This document shows positions 1-8,082 of a DNA stretch of 64,000 nt, one piece after another (positions within the stretch are counted from its first letter, which is position 1; each line of letters opens with the position of its first letter). A model generated the notes under the pieces. That model saw nothing but the letters and a program-made list of their open reading frames with translations, ran no database searches and had not been told where the DNA came from. Origin of the DNA: Pseudomonas californiensis (GTDB lineage: Bacteria; Pseudomonadota; Gammaproteobacteria; Pseudomonadales; Pseudomonadaceae); contig NZ_JAGTPK010000030.1 in the NCBI RefSeq assembly GCF_021147775.1, forward strand, positions 1 through 64,000, in the 5' to 3' direction. The translations under genes and the position numbers were made by a program.

Positions 1-22
1 GTCGGGTCGCATCATGATCGAT

Positions 23-47
23 GGGCTCCTGAGAGAATCGGGAGCCC
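23..47. other. short inverted repeat beyond truncated LysR gene
   Basis: GGGCTCC at 23-29 and GGAGCCC at 41-47 can form a 7-bp stem with an 11-nt loop, 12 bases beyond the stop of the truncated LysR gene on the minus strand. There is no T-run, so a terminator role is only possible. It may have come with the foreign 3' tail of that gene. Confidence 0.3.
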
Positions 48-58
48 AGCATCTGGCA

Positions 59-505
59 TTAGCTTAGTGCTTTGAATGTGGGGTTAATGGAGCGGTTACG
101 GTCGGCTACGATGTCGACCAACCGATAGTCACAGTTCACTTCTACATTGATGTCTGGGTAGCGAGCCAGGAAGGTCTCAAGCACTGGCCATAACACCGTA
201 TGAAAGCTGAAATCTGCTGCGGTAATCTTTATTGTGCCGGCTGGCTTTTCTCGAAGGCCTAGCAGTGCCTGAAATGCGTCAAAGTGAGGGCTCATACCGT
301 CGTAGAGCGCTTGTCCGGCATCCGTCAACGTGACACTTCGCGTTGTACGGGTCAGAAGTCTCAGCCCTAGCCTCTCTTCGAACGCCTTGATGGTGTGGCT
401 CATCGCAGATTGAGAGACGCGAAGCTGTGAAGCCGCCTTCGTGAAGCTTTTTTCTCTAGCCACTGCAATGAAGACCAGTAGGTCATTCGCATTCTCGCGC
501 AGCAT
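59..505 (-). pseudogene. truncated LysR-family regulator
   Basis: The 148 residues hold a normal LysR N-terminus: a winged HTH (about residues 8-66, with SFTKAASQLRVSQSAMSH), the linker helix and the start of the effector domain (KITAADFSFHTVLWPVL). Homology stops at about residue 133 (VDIVADR), where full-length members continue for about 160 residues. Here 15 unrelated residues and a TAA follow. It looks like a regulator cut by a deletion or rearrangement and joined to another sequence. It could still bind DNA, but it lacks most of the ligand domain. The start ATG lies just upstream of the DUF1330 gene's stop on the same strand, so the two may be co-transcribed. Confidence 0.8.
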
Positions 506-520
506 GGCGCTACTCCTCGA

Positions 521-916
521 CTATTGCGCCGATACCCCCTCGATCAAATAGACGTCTGTCTTGGCCGTACGCTGGCGGATTTTCCTCAGTTCTGTGTACT
601 CGGCAGAGTTGTACCATGCCTGGGCTTTTTCCACGCTTGCAAACTCGATCACAACGCGTCGACGTTTTGGCGCCACACCCTCGAGTGAAACAGTCTTGCC
701 GCCACGGACGATGAAATGCCCCCCGTAGGGTTTGAAGGTTGATTCGACCTGGGCACTGTAAGGTTTTATTCCCTCAGCATCGGTGATCTCAAATTCGGCA
801 ACATAATAGGCCGGGGGCGTTGCCGTGTTTGCTTCTGATGCGATTACCTGGCCGATGCCTGCTGCAAAAAAAGCCAGGCACGCCATGGCAAGCGTCATCC
901 CCTTAAAGTTACTCAT
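521..916 (-). CDS. exported DUF1330 protein
   Basis: A signal peptide (about residues 1-26, hydrophobic core MTLAMACLAFFAAGIG) precedes a single DUF1330 domain (about 36-128), a dimeric ferredoxin-like alpha/beta-barrel fold. The family hallmark is visible as RRRVVIEFASVEKAQAWYNS followed by a Tyr and Arg-rich helix. The domain's biochemical role is unknown; related folds act as small monooxygenases or isomerases. Two tandem ATGs follow a GGAGG; the second (position 916) has the better spacing of 6 bases. The gene lies about 75 bases downstream of another exported barrel protein on the same strand, so both probably act in the periplasm on related compounds (inference). Confidence 0.8.
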   Translation of the reverse strand: MSNFKGMTLAMACLAFFAAGIGQVIASEANTATPPAYYVAEFEITDAEGIKPYSAQVESTFKPYGGHFIVRGGKTVSLEGVAPKRRRVVIEFASVEKAQAWYNSAEYTELRKIRQRTAKTDVYLIEGVSAQ

Positions 917-991
917 CATTTTCCTCCATTAAAAAAACAAGCCCGCTCAGTCCGATACTACTTTACCGACCCGCCACTCACAGAAAATCGA

Positions 992-1381
992 TCACTTTCC
1001 GGTTTGAGTGCTGAGTTGAACCGGTTCGGTTTCCATTAGCACTCTGGATGCGATCATTGACTGGGTAGTTTTCACGTATTTCTGAAAGTGCGAGGACGCT
1101 ATATGACTTCGATACGCGGCCTCATCTGCATAGATCTCGAAGAAGTGAAGCCGATTCGGATGATCTTTTTCCGCGACGGAGTAGATAGCAAGCACCCCCG
1201 GCTCAAGGCGAACGGAGTCGGCCATTTCCTCTTTGACTGCAGCGTGATACGCCGCCAGCTGAGCAGGGTCAATCACAAGCTGAGCGATACGCACAACCTT
1301 TTCAGTTGGTTCACCTGCGAGCACCGATCCTCCCCCAAAACAAACAATGGCAGCGGCTGTACACAGGGCTGGAATACGCAT
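992..1381 (-). CDS. exported ABM-domain (antibiotic biosynthesis monooxygenase-like) protein
   Basis: A 129-residue protein with a signal peptide (about 1-22, ending VLAG) and one ABM domain (about 28-120). The core RIAQLVIDPAQLAAYHAAV, the EPGVLAIY strand and the FFEIYADEAAYRSH segment with its His are typical of the YgiN/quinol monooxygenase branch. It is clearly paralogous to the cytosolic ABM protein at 13698-14084, sharing RIAQ, EPGVLA, EIY.DE..Y.SH and the F..Y helix. An exported ABM protein is unusual. It is divergent from the aldehyde oxidoreductase operon, so the two may share a control region. Substrate unknown. Confidence 0.8.
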   Translation of the reverse strand: MRIPALCTAAAIVCFGGGSVLAGEPTEKVVRIAQLVIDPAQLAAYHAAVKEEMADSVRLEPGVLAIYSVAEKDHPNRLHFFEIYADEAAYRSHIASSHFQKYVKTTQSMIASRVLMETEPVQLSTQTGK

Positions 1382-1750
1382 TCGTATATCTCTGATAGTT
1401 ATTAGCGAGTCATGCTACACCGCATCCTCGAAAAGGATTCATGAGCACACTAGATAACTGTTATGAGCCAGCGAACCCTCGGGAGCAAGGGCATGCTAAT
1501 TAATATTGTGTTTCTAATCATGCATCAGTGCAGCGGATTGACGACGTCCAGGCAGAACTACTGAGCCCTGCTCATGACTTCATTCTGAAAACCCCGGTTA
1601 TCAGCTGGAGTCCAGTGCCATAGGCTCCACCGATGAAAAGTCCAATAAAACGTTTTTCATCCAGTGCATTGGTGATTAAAGCTTCGTACCTGGAAGGAAT
1701 ACTTGAGGAGCGACCGGCTTCAGCCACCCACGCTGCTAACGGAGACGTTG
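1382..1750. promoter_or_regulatory. divergent intergenic region upstream of paoA
   Basis: About 370 bases separate the divergent ABM gene and the oxidoreductase operon. The region contains an 11-bp palindrome ATAACTGTTAT (1454-1464) and an A/T-rich stretch around 1498-1512. LysR regulators of this type usually act from such regions, so these are candidate sites, but no box can be assigned to either neighbouring LysR gene. Small ORFs here have no coding signs. Confidence 0.35.
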
Positions 1751-2410
1751 ATGAACCCTGGAAAACCCGACGCTGGAATAGAACTATCCCGACGACAAGT
1801 CCTGATCGGCACAGCAGGTACTGCTGTAACAGTAGTATTTGCGAAGGTCGATGATGCTCAGGCGATTGCCAGGATGAAGTCCGCAGCGCATAGCCCACCG
1901 GACAGCCATGTAACGTTCAACCTCAACGGCCGACGATTTGCTCTGGATGTGGACAACCGTACTACTCTCTTGGACGTCCTTCGAGAAAGGCTTCACTTGA
2001 CGGGCACCAAGAAGGGCTGCGACCACGGCCAGTGCGGCGCCTGTACGGTGATCGTTGAAGGAAGACGAATCAACTCATGCCTGACGCTTGCGGTCATGCA
2101 CGAAGGCGACATCATCACCACCATTGAAGGGCTCGGCACGCCGGACAATCTGCATCCACTGCAATCGGCATTCATCAAACATGACGGCTATCAATGCGGT
2201 TACTGCACGCCTGGACAGATTTGCTCGGCAGTGGCGATGCTTGAAGAGATAAAGGCCGGAATACCCAGTCACGTAAGCAGCGATTTGATCGCGAAGAGTC
2301 CCGTAAGCGCTGCTGAAATCCGGGAACGTATGAGTGGCAATATCTGCCGATGCGGCGCGTACTCCAACATCGTCGATGCCATTACTGAAGTGGCCGGGGG
2401 TGAAGTATGA
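1751..2410 (+). CDS. paoA: aldehyde oxidoreductase, 2Fe-2S subunit (Tat-exported)
   Basis: The small subunit of a periplasmic molybdenum aldehyde dehydrogenase of the PaoABC (YagTSR) type. A twin-arginine signal (SRRQVL, residues 13-18) is followed by a plant-type 2Fe-2S domain (C90, C95, C98, C110) and a second helical 2Fe-2S domain (C149, C152, C199, C201). All eight cluster cysteines are present. I chose the ATG at 1751, 219 aa, because a GGAG lies 6 bases upstream and the Tat motif then sits where expected; an upstream ATG at 1703 has no such support. The stop overlaps the start of paoB (ATGA), so the subunits are translationally coupled. In E. coli the enzyme oxidises aromatic and aliphatic aldehydes to acids in the periplasm. 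Confidence 0.9.
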   Translation: MNPGKPDAGIELSRRQVLIGTAGTAVTVVFAKVDDAQAIARMKSAAHSPPDSHVTFNLNGRRFALDVDNRTTLLDVLRERLHLTGTKKGCDHGQCGACTVIVEGRRINSCLTLAVMHEGDIITTIEGLGTPDNLHPLQSAFIKHDGYQCGYCTPGQICSAVAMLEEIKAGIPSHVSSDLIAKSPVSAAEIRERMSGNICRCGAYSNIVDAITEVAGGEV

Positions 2411-3357
2411 AGTCCTTCACTTACGAACGGGTGACATCTGTACAACAGGCGGTGAACGCTGCCGCCAATAATCCAGGCTTCCGATTCATTGCCGGCGGTA
2501 CCAATCTGCTCGATCTGATGAAATTGGAAATCGAGACTCCTCCGCACCTTATTGATGTGAACGGGCTGGCGCTCGACAAAATTACCCCGACCGAGGACGG
2601 CGGACTAAGGATCGGCGCCCTGGTGCGCAACACCGACCTGGCCGCTGCGCCTCAAATTCGTCGAGACTACGCCTTACTGTCCAAGGCACTGCTTGCCGGA
2701 GCGTCAGGGCAACTGCGCAATAAAGCCACAACGGCAGGCAACCTATTGCAACGCACCCGCTGCGCCTACTTTTACGATACCAATCAGCCGTGCAACAAGC
2801 GGCGCCCAGGTTCTGGCTGCTCTGCGATGGGTGGCGCCAGCCGGCAGCAAGCGATTATCGGAATCAGCGATGCCTGCATTGCCAGTCATCCGAGCGATAT
2901 GGCCGTGGCAATGCGAGCATTGGGCGCGAAGGTAGAAACACTCAACTCAGACGGCCAAGTCAGGACGATCGCAATCGCCGATCTTTACCGGGCTCCCGGG
3001 GATACCCCGCATATAGAAAACACTCTGGGTAAAGCCGAACTGATTACGGCTGTGACCTTGCCTGAACCTCCAGGAGGCAAGCATATCTACTACAAGGTTC
3101 GCGACCGTGCGTCCTACGCGTTTGCGCTGGTGTCTGTCGCGGCGATCGTACTGCCTGACCAAACCGGACAGCTCGCTCTGGGTGGCGTGGCATACAAGCC
3201 TTGGCGAAGTGAAGATGCCGAAGCGTATCTCCCTGACGGCGCGAAGGCCGTAGCCACACGTTTGCTGGCCGGCGCTAATCCTACCGCGCAGAACGCCTTC
3301 AAAATCAAACTGGTAGAAAGGACGATCAGTCTTGCTCTTTCCAGCGCGTCTTCCTAA
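2407..3357 (+). CDS. paoB: aldehyde oxidoreductase, FAD subunit
   Basis: The 316-residue medium subunit of the xanthine oxidase family. The N-terminal FAD-binding domain shows FIAGGTNLLDLMK (27-39) and the ATTAGNLLQ segment (107-115). A short insert with cysteines at 119, 129 and 138 (TRCAYF...PCNKRRPGSGC) matches the 4Fe-4S-bearing loop known from E. coli PaoB and absent from most xanthine dehydrogenases. This supports the PaoABC assignment over a generic CO or xanthine dehydrogenase. The C-terminal CODH-FAD domain follows. It starts within the paoA stop codon and ends 52 bases before paoC. It passes electrons from the 2Fe-2S clusters to an acceptor; it has no export signal and would be carried out by PaoA. 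Confidence 0.9.
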   Translation: MKSFTYERVTSVQQAVNAAANNPGFRFIAGGTNLLDLMKLEIETPPHLIDVNGLALDKITPTEDGGLRIGALVRNTDLAAAPQIRRDYALLSKALLAGASGQLRNKATTAGNLLQRTRCAYFYDTNQPCNKRRPGSGCSAMGGASRQQAIIGISDACIASHPSDMAVAMRALGAKVETLNSDGQVRTIAIADLYRAPGDTPHIENTLGKAELITAVTLPEPPGGKHIYYKVRDRASYAFALVSVAAIVLPDQTGQLALGGVAYKPWRSEDAEAYLPDGAKAVATRLLAGANPTAQNAFKIKLVERTISLALSSASS

Positions 3358-3409
3358 GCAAAATCACTGGCATTGCACGGCTGCGGTCGATTGACCAGGA
3401 GTGAGCCTC

Positions 3410-5620
3410 ATGAAGTTTGATACGCCTGCGAGCACAAATCCCATCGATCAAATGAAGATCATTGGGCAACCCAAAGATCGCGTTGAAGGCAAACTGAAAA
3501 CAACCGGTACTGCGACCTATGCCTACGAACAACAGGCCATGGTCAGCCCCCCTGCTTACGGTTATGTAGTAGGTTCATCCATTGGCAAGGGACGCATCTC
3601 ATCAATCGATTCGAGCGAAGCACGCCAAGCCAGCGGCGTTATTGCAATCGTCACCTATGAGAATGCGGGTCATCTGGACAGGGGCGAATTTTACGTTGAT
3701 CGCGCACTAGCCGGCCCCCAGGTGGATCACTATCACCAGGCAGTGGCGATCGTCGTTGCGCACACGTTTGAACAGGCAAGGGCCGCTTCGGCATTGGTTC
3801 GCGTCTATTACGTCAGAGAGTCCGGATCCTACGATCTGGCCGCCCAACGCGAGTCAGCCACGACACCTGCACCGGGGGCGTTCGGCCCTCCCCCACAAAC
3901 GGCAATCGGGGATTTCGAAGGCGCGTTCAAGAAGGCAGCGTTTACACTCGACGGCCATTACACGACTCCGGATCATGCACACGCGATGATGGAACCCCAC
4001 GCGACCATCGCTCAGTGGCAGGGAGAAAAACTGACACTATGGACTTCCATTCAGCAAATGAACTGGGGTGTCAGAGATCTTGCCAAAACACTGGGTATTC
4101 CCAAAGACGACATTCACTTGATCTCACCTTACATTGGCGGCGGCTTTGGCGGTAAGGGCACCATTCTGTGTGACGCGGTGCTGGCATCTCTTGCTGCTAG
4201 AGAAGCCGGGCGCCCGGTAAAAGTCGCACTCCCCCGCCCACTCATGTTCAACAACCTGACCCACAGACCCGCGACGATTCAAAGAATACGGCTCGGTGCC
4301 AATCCGGACGGCACGCTTACCGCCATCGGCCACGAGAGTTGGTCAGGCAATCTGCGCGGTGGTCGTACTGAAGCCGCCACCGCATCGACCCGAACATTGT
4401 ATGCGGGCGCGAACCGTATGACCCGTTTGTACCTTGCCAAACTCGATCTTGCTGAAGGCAGCGCGATGCGTGCGCCCGGCGAAGCGCCAGGCATGATGGC
4501 GCTGGAAATTGCCATGGACGAAATGGCTGAAAAACTGGGGATGGATCCTGTGAGGTTTCGCGTCATCAACGACACCCAGGTAGACCCGGAGCAGCCTGAT
4601 CGCCCGTTTTCAAAGCGCCAGCTAGTAGAGTGCTTGAATACAGGAGCCAATCATTTTGGCTGGGCTCGACGTAACGCCCGTCCGGGTAAAGAATTGCATG
4701 ACGGCTGGTGGGTCGGAATGGGGATGGCCTCCGCGATTCGAGGCGCACCTACAACGAAATCCGCTGCTCGCGTCCGGCTTGACCGCAAAGGCTTGATCAC
4801 CGTCGAAACAGATATGACAGACATCGGAACCGGCTCTTACACGATCATCGCCCAGACTGCTGCTGAAATGTTGGGCGTTGAGATGTACAAGGTGAACGTC
4901 TACTTGGGAGATTCAAGATTCCCGGAGTCTTCAGGGTCTGGTGGTCAATGGGGAGCGGCCTCATCAACGGCGGGCGTCTATGCCGCCTGCGTAAAACTCC
5001 GGGAAGTCATCGCTACCAAGTTGGGCCTGGATCCAACGAAAGCGGAATTTATAGGTGGCCACGTTCGTGAAGGTTCGAACAACCTGCCATTGGACGATGC
5101 GACCAAAGATGGCGACCTGTCGGCCGAAGACGTCATGGAGTTTGGCGACTTGGCAAAGCAGTATGCCCAGCAAGCCTTTGGCGCTCACTTTGTCGAGGTT
5201 GGCGTAAACGCTGCGACAGGAGAAATTCGTATTCGCCGTCAGTTGGCGGTGTGCGCAGCAGGCAGAATACTCAACCCCAAAACAGCCCGAAGTCAGATCA
5301 TTGGGGGAATGACCATGGGCGCGGGCGCGGCGCTAATGGAAGAAATGATTGTGGATCATCGCTTGGGTTTCTTTGTTAATCACGATCTGGCCAGCTACGA
5401 AGTTCCGGTTCATGCCGACATTCCTCATCAGGAGGTCATTTTCCTGGATGAAGTAGACCCCTATACGACGCCTCTTAAAGCTAAAGGCGTAGGCGAGCTC
5501 GGTATTTCCGGAGCAGCCGCAGCAATCGCCAACGCTGTCTATAACGCTACCGGCATAAGGGTGCGCGATTACCCAATCACACTCGATAAACTCATTGAAC
5601 ATTTGCCCGCTCTGGGCTGA
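3410..5620 (+). CDS. paoC: aldehyde oxidoreductase, molybdenum cofactor subunit
   Basis: The large catalytic subunit, 736 aa (E. coli PaoC is about the same length). It has an N-terminal a/b hammerhead domain, then the Mo-pterin domains with the GGGFGGKG loop, the substrate-channel segment SAMRAPGEAPGMMALE and the C-terminal KGVGELG, whose Glu (about 696) is the catalytic base of the family. I chose the ATG at 3410, 8 bases after AGGAG, rather than a GTG at 3401 that overlaps the ribosome site. Maturation normally needs the XdhC-like chaperone PaoD. None follows in this window; a LysR gene comes next instead, so insertion of the sulfurated cofactor must rely on a protein encoded elsewhere. 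Confidence 0.92.
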   Translation: MKFDTPASTNPIDQMKIIGQPKDRVEGKLKTTGTATYAYEQQAMVSPPAYGYVVGSSIGKGRISSIDSSEARQASGVIAIVTYENAGHLDRGEFYVDRALAGPQVDHYHQAVAIVVAHTFEQARAASALVRVYYVRESGSYDLAAQRESATTPAPGAFGPPPQTAIGDFEGAFKKAAFTLDGHYTTPDHAHAMMEPHATIAQWQGEKLTLWTSIQQMNWGVRDLAKTLGIPKDDIHLISPYIGGGFGGKGTILCDAVLASLAAREAGRPVKVALPRPLMFNNLTHRPATIQRIRLGANPDGTLTAIGHESWSGNLRGGRTEAATASTRTLYAGANRMTRLYLAKLDLAEGSAMRAPGEAPGMMALEIAMDEMAEKLGMDPVRFRVINDTQVDPEQPDRPFSKRQLVECLNTGANHFGWARRNARPGKELHDGWWVGMGMASAIRGAPTTKSAARVRLDRKGLITVETDMTDIGTGSYTIIAQTAAEMLGVEMYKVNVYLGDSRFPESSGSGGQWGAASSTAGVYAACVKLREVIATKLGLDPTKAEFIGGHVREGSNNLPLDDATKDGDLSAEDVMEFGDLAKQYAQQAFGAHFVEVGVNAATGEIRIRRQLAVCAAGRILNPKTARSQIIGGMTMGAGAALMEEMIVDHRLGFFVNHDLASYEVPVHADIPHQEVIFLDEVDPYTTPLKAKGVGELGISGAAAAIANAVYNATGIRVRDYPITLDKLIEHLPALG

Positions 5621-5659
5621 CGTTCCCCACAACTCACTGTTTTGGCTTCGGAGTAACAA

Positions 5660-6574
5660 ATGCAGTTAAGCCGTACGAATTTGGCAGACATTGTTTATTT
5701 CCTCGCCATCGCGCGGCATCAAAGCTTCAGAAAGGCTGGTCTGGAGGTCGGTATCAGTGCGTCAGCGCTGAGCCATGCCATGAAAGGACTTGAGACGCGG
5801 CTTGGTGTACGACTGCTCAATCGCACAACTCGAAGCGTGACCCTGACGGCCGCTGGTGAGGAGTTGCAGGGCCTCATCAGCGCACCGGTCAATGATATCG
5901 GCCAAGCACTGGAGACGCTGAATCGGCTACGCGATGAACCCGCAGGGCGTATCCGTCTGAACGTCTTGAGCGACGGCGCAAAACTGCTTTTGGGCCCCGT
6001 ACTCCCTGTTTTTGTTGACCGCTATCCGGATATCGAGGTCGACCTGACCGTTACCAATAAAATGGTCGATGTTATCGGCGACGGTCATGATGCAGGCATT
6101 CGTTTCGGTGGGACTGTTCCCGAAGATATGATCGCTCAACGACTATCTCCCGATGTAGCCTGGGCAGTCGTTGGGGCGCCTGATTATCTTGAGCGATTTG
6201 GCACCCCGATACATCCAGAAGATTTATATCAGCATCGTTGTTTACGCGTGCGCCTGGGTAATGCACACATTTACCACTGGCAATTCTCGAAAGGCGGCCA
6301 ACAGATGGAGATTGACGTTCCCGGAGCCATCACGATCGATGAAGCACGCGTTGGTGTAACGATGGCCATGCGCGGCGCTGGTTTGATGTACGTTCTAGCC
6401 TCAGTCGTCGAGCGACAGATCGCGGAAGGCTCGCTGCAGCGAGTGCTTGAAGACTGGACTCACTACGACCCCGGCTTTCATATCTATTATTCAAGCTTCA
6501 GGCAGGTTCCAGTGGGCCTTCGCCTCCTCATTGACCTGATTCGTGAACTCGAACCCATGGGCCCACTTCCATGA
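5660..6574 (+). CDS. LysR-family regulator beside aldehyde oxidoreductase operon
   Basis: A full-length LysR protein of 304 aa: N-terminal winged HTH (ARHQSFRKAGLEVGISASAL), a linker helix, and an effector domain starting near 95 (GRIRLNVLSDGAKLLLGP). The HTH segment RLLNRTTRSVTLTAAGE marks the DsdC/AaeR-like (PA-type) branch common next to redox genes. It lies only 39 bases after paoC on the same strand, so it may be both part of the operon and its regulator, and it converges with the CMD gene, leaving 5 bases between them. The inducer is unknown; aldehydes or aromatic compounds are plausible from context. Confidence 0.85.
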   Translation: MQLSRTNLADIVYFLAIARHQSFRKAGLEVGISASALSHAMKGLETRLGVRLLNRTTRSVTLTAAGEELQGLISAPVNDIGQALETLNRLRDEPAGRIRLNVLSDGAKLLLGPVLPVFVDRYPDIEVDLTVTNKMVDVIGDGHDAGIRFGGTVPEDMIAQRLSPDVAWAVVGAPDYLERFGTPIHPEDLYQHRCLRVRLGNAHIYHWQFSKGGQQMEIDVPGAITIDEARVGVTMAMRGAGLMYVLASVVERQIAEGSLQRVLEDWTHYDPGFHIYYSSFRQVPVGLRLLIDLIRELEPMGPLP

Positions 6575-6579
6575 CGGAT

Positions 6580-7368
6580 TTAGCTCGCCTGCCGCTTGGT
6601 GAATACATCGTTGAAAACAGGCACCGCCGAAAAAGCGTTAGGCCAGCCCGCATAGAAGGCAAGGTGCGACAGCAGTTCGGACGCCTCGGTCTGCGTCAGG
6701 CCATTGTCCATTGCACGATTGAGGTGGTACCCGATCTGAGCAACCTGACCATTGGCCACTAACGTTGTCACAGTTATCAGGCTGCGGTCTCTGGGGGCGA
6801 GACCAGGTCGCAGCCATAGATCATTGAATAGCGCGCTGGTAGTGTACTGCACTAGCCTAGGCGAAACCGGGCCAACCGATTTGTCGACACTCGCTACGCG
6901 GGCATCTTCGGCAACCTGATCAATAGGCAGAAGGACGGGCGATACTGGAGCCAGTTGATCAACTGATATGCCGTTCCTGCTGAAGACATCTTTAGCGATC
7001 GGTGCTGCTCCAGCGGCATTACCCCAGCCCGAGTAAAACGCGAGATGGTTGATTGCTTCGGACAACTCCAGAGGAGTCACACTGTTCTTCAGCGCCAGAT
7101 CAAGGTGGGCGGCCAGTTCTGCTGTCTGACCTCGCGCAATCAGCACCGCCACGGTTGCAAGGCTCCGATCTCGGGGAGACAACTCTGGGCGCTTCCATAC
7201 CTCACCAAGGAGTAATGTGTCGGTGTTGTGAGCCATGACTGGTGAAATGGCGCGCAGATCGGCGGAGTTGGGCATGTGAGAATTTTCCTTGGTCATTGCC
7301 ACGTTGGCGGTGGCGAATGCAGACAAACATAGCGCTAAACTTGCTGCTGAAAATGTGCGAATAATCAT
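6580..7368 (-). CDS. exported double carboxymuconolactone-decarboxylase-like protein
   Basis: A signal peptide (about 1-24, SLALCLSAFATANVA) is followed by two tandem CMD/AhpD-like domains (about 40-140 and 160-255). The repeats are recognisable by SPRDRSLATVAVLIARGQ versus APRDRSLITVTTLVANGQ, and NHLAFYSGWGNA versus SHLAFYAGWPNAF. The CxxC of AhpD-type peroxidases is absent, so peroxidase activity is unlikely; gamma-carboxymuconolactone decarboxylase or an unknown function remain possible. The start overlaps the cupin gene's stop by 4 bases (ATGA), so the pair is translationally coupled. A secreted double-CMD protein with a secreted cupin recurs in proteobacteria next to LysR genes, but its substrate is not known to me. 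Confidence 0.85.
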   Translation of the reverse strand: MIIRTFSAASLALCLSAFATANVAMTKENSHMPNSADLRAISPVMAHNTDTLLLGEVWKRPELSPRDRSLATVAVLIARGQTAELAAHLDLALKNSVTPLELSEAINHLAFYSGWGNAAGAAPIAKDVFSRNGISVDQLAPVSPVLLPIDQVAEDARVASVDKSVGPVSPRLVQYTTSALFNDLWLRPGLAPRDRSLITVTTLVANGQVAQIGYHLNRAMDNGLTQTEASELLSHLAFYAGWPNAFSAVPVFNDVFTKRQAS

Positions 7369-7856
7369 AATGAAGCTCCGTACTGGGCTTCGGTGACAGG
7401 CTCAAGCCACTCAACATTCTTACCGTCAAGCGTTCCTTGAATAGCCATATGGGTCACGCCCGTCGTGCTGGTGGCGCCATGCCAATGCTTGACGCCTGGG
7501 GGAGTCCATATCACGTCACCAGGTTTGATAACCTGCTTTTCAGCACCCTCCTGTTGAACCCACCCGCTACCCGTCGTTACCACCAACATTTGTCCCTGCG
7601 GGTGGGTATGCCAATTGGATCGCGCCCCTGGCTGGAAGGTGACATAGCCTGCCGAGACCTTCGAGGGTGCTTGTGCGGCAAACAGAGGGTCTATTCGTGC
7701 GCTGCCCACGAAATTCGTGGGCGCCCCGATAATTGAGGCCTGCTCGCCATTTTTTACCACGGTCATGGATTGCCGGTTGGGTTCATCGGCAGCGCTGGCG
7801 TTGAGTGTGGCAGTGGCCAACAAGACGAATGCTGACAAGGTTGATCTTTGACGCAT
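7365..7856 (-). CDS. exported single-domain cupin
   Basis: 163 aa with a signal peptide (about 1-22, ending NASA) and one cupin barrel (about 60-140). The metal motif is visible as RSNWHTHPQGQML (two His and a Gln/Glu position) with the second cupin motif PPGVKHWHG. It resembles the small manganese cupins annotated as mandelonitrile-lyase-like or quercetinase-like proteins. The start at 7856 is supported by GGGAGCT seven bases upstream; a longer reading frame begins before the ribosome site. It is the first gene of a two-gene unit with the CMD protein. Confidence 0.85.
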   Translation of the reverse strand: MRQRSTLSAFVLLATATLNASAADEPNRQSMTVVKNGEQASIIGAPTNFVGSARIDPLFAAQAPSKVSAGYVTFQPGARSNWHTHPQGQMLVVTTGSGWVQQEGAEKQVIKPGDVIWTPPGVKHWHGATSTTGVTHMAIQGTLDGKNVEWLEPVTEAQYGASL

Positions 7857-8082
7857 CTGTAGCTCCCTGCTGAAGAAGTACACTTGCCAACAACCTAAAG
7901 CATGATTTCTCGCTCAACTACCAGCTGCTGGGTTGATGTACAGATGAGCATCACTCAGCAATGGGCAATCCAGACCATTGGTGAGTAGAGCTCAGCGGTT
8001 CATCCTTCGCGGGTGTGTTTTCCTATGGACGGGCTTGTATTAGCGTATGCGTCCCGAACCTATCAGGAGCGCCGAATTTTTC

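Noticed and set aside
1572..1898. Minus-strand frame across the paoA promoter and start
   Set aside because: No domain or ribosome site; overlaps paoA's Tat signal region.
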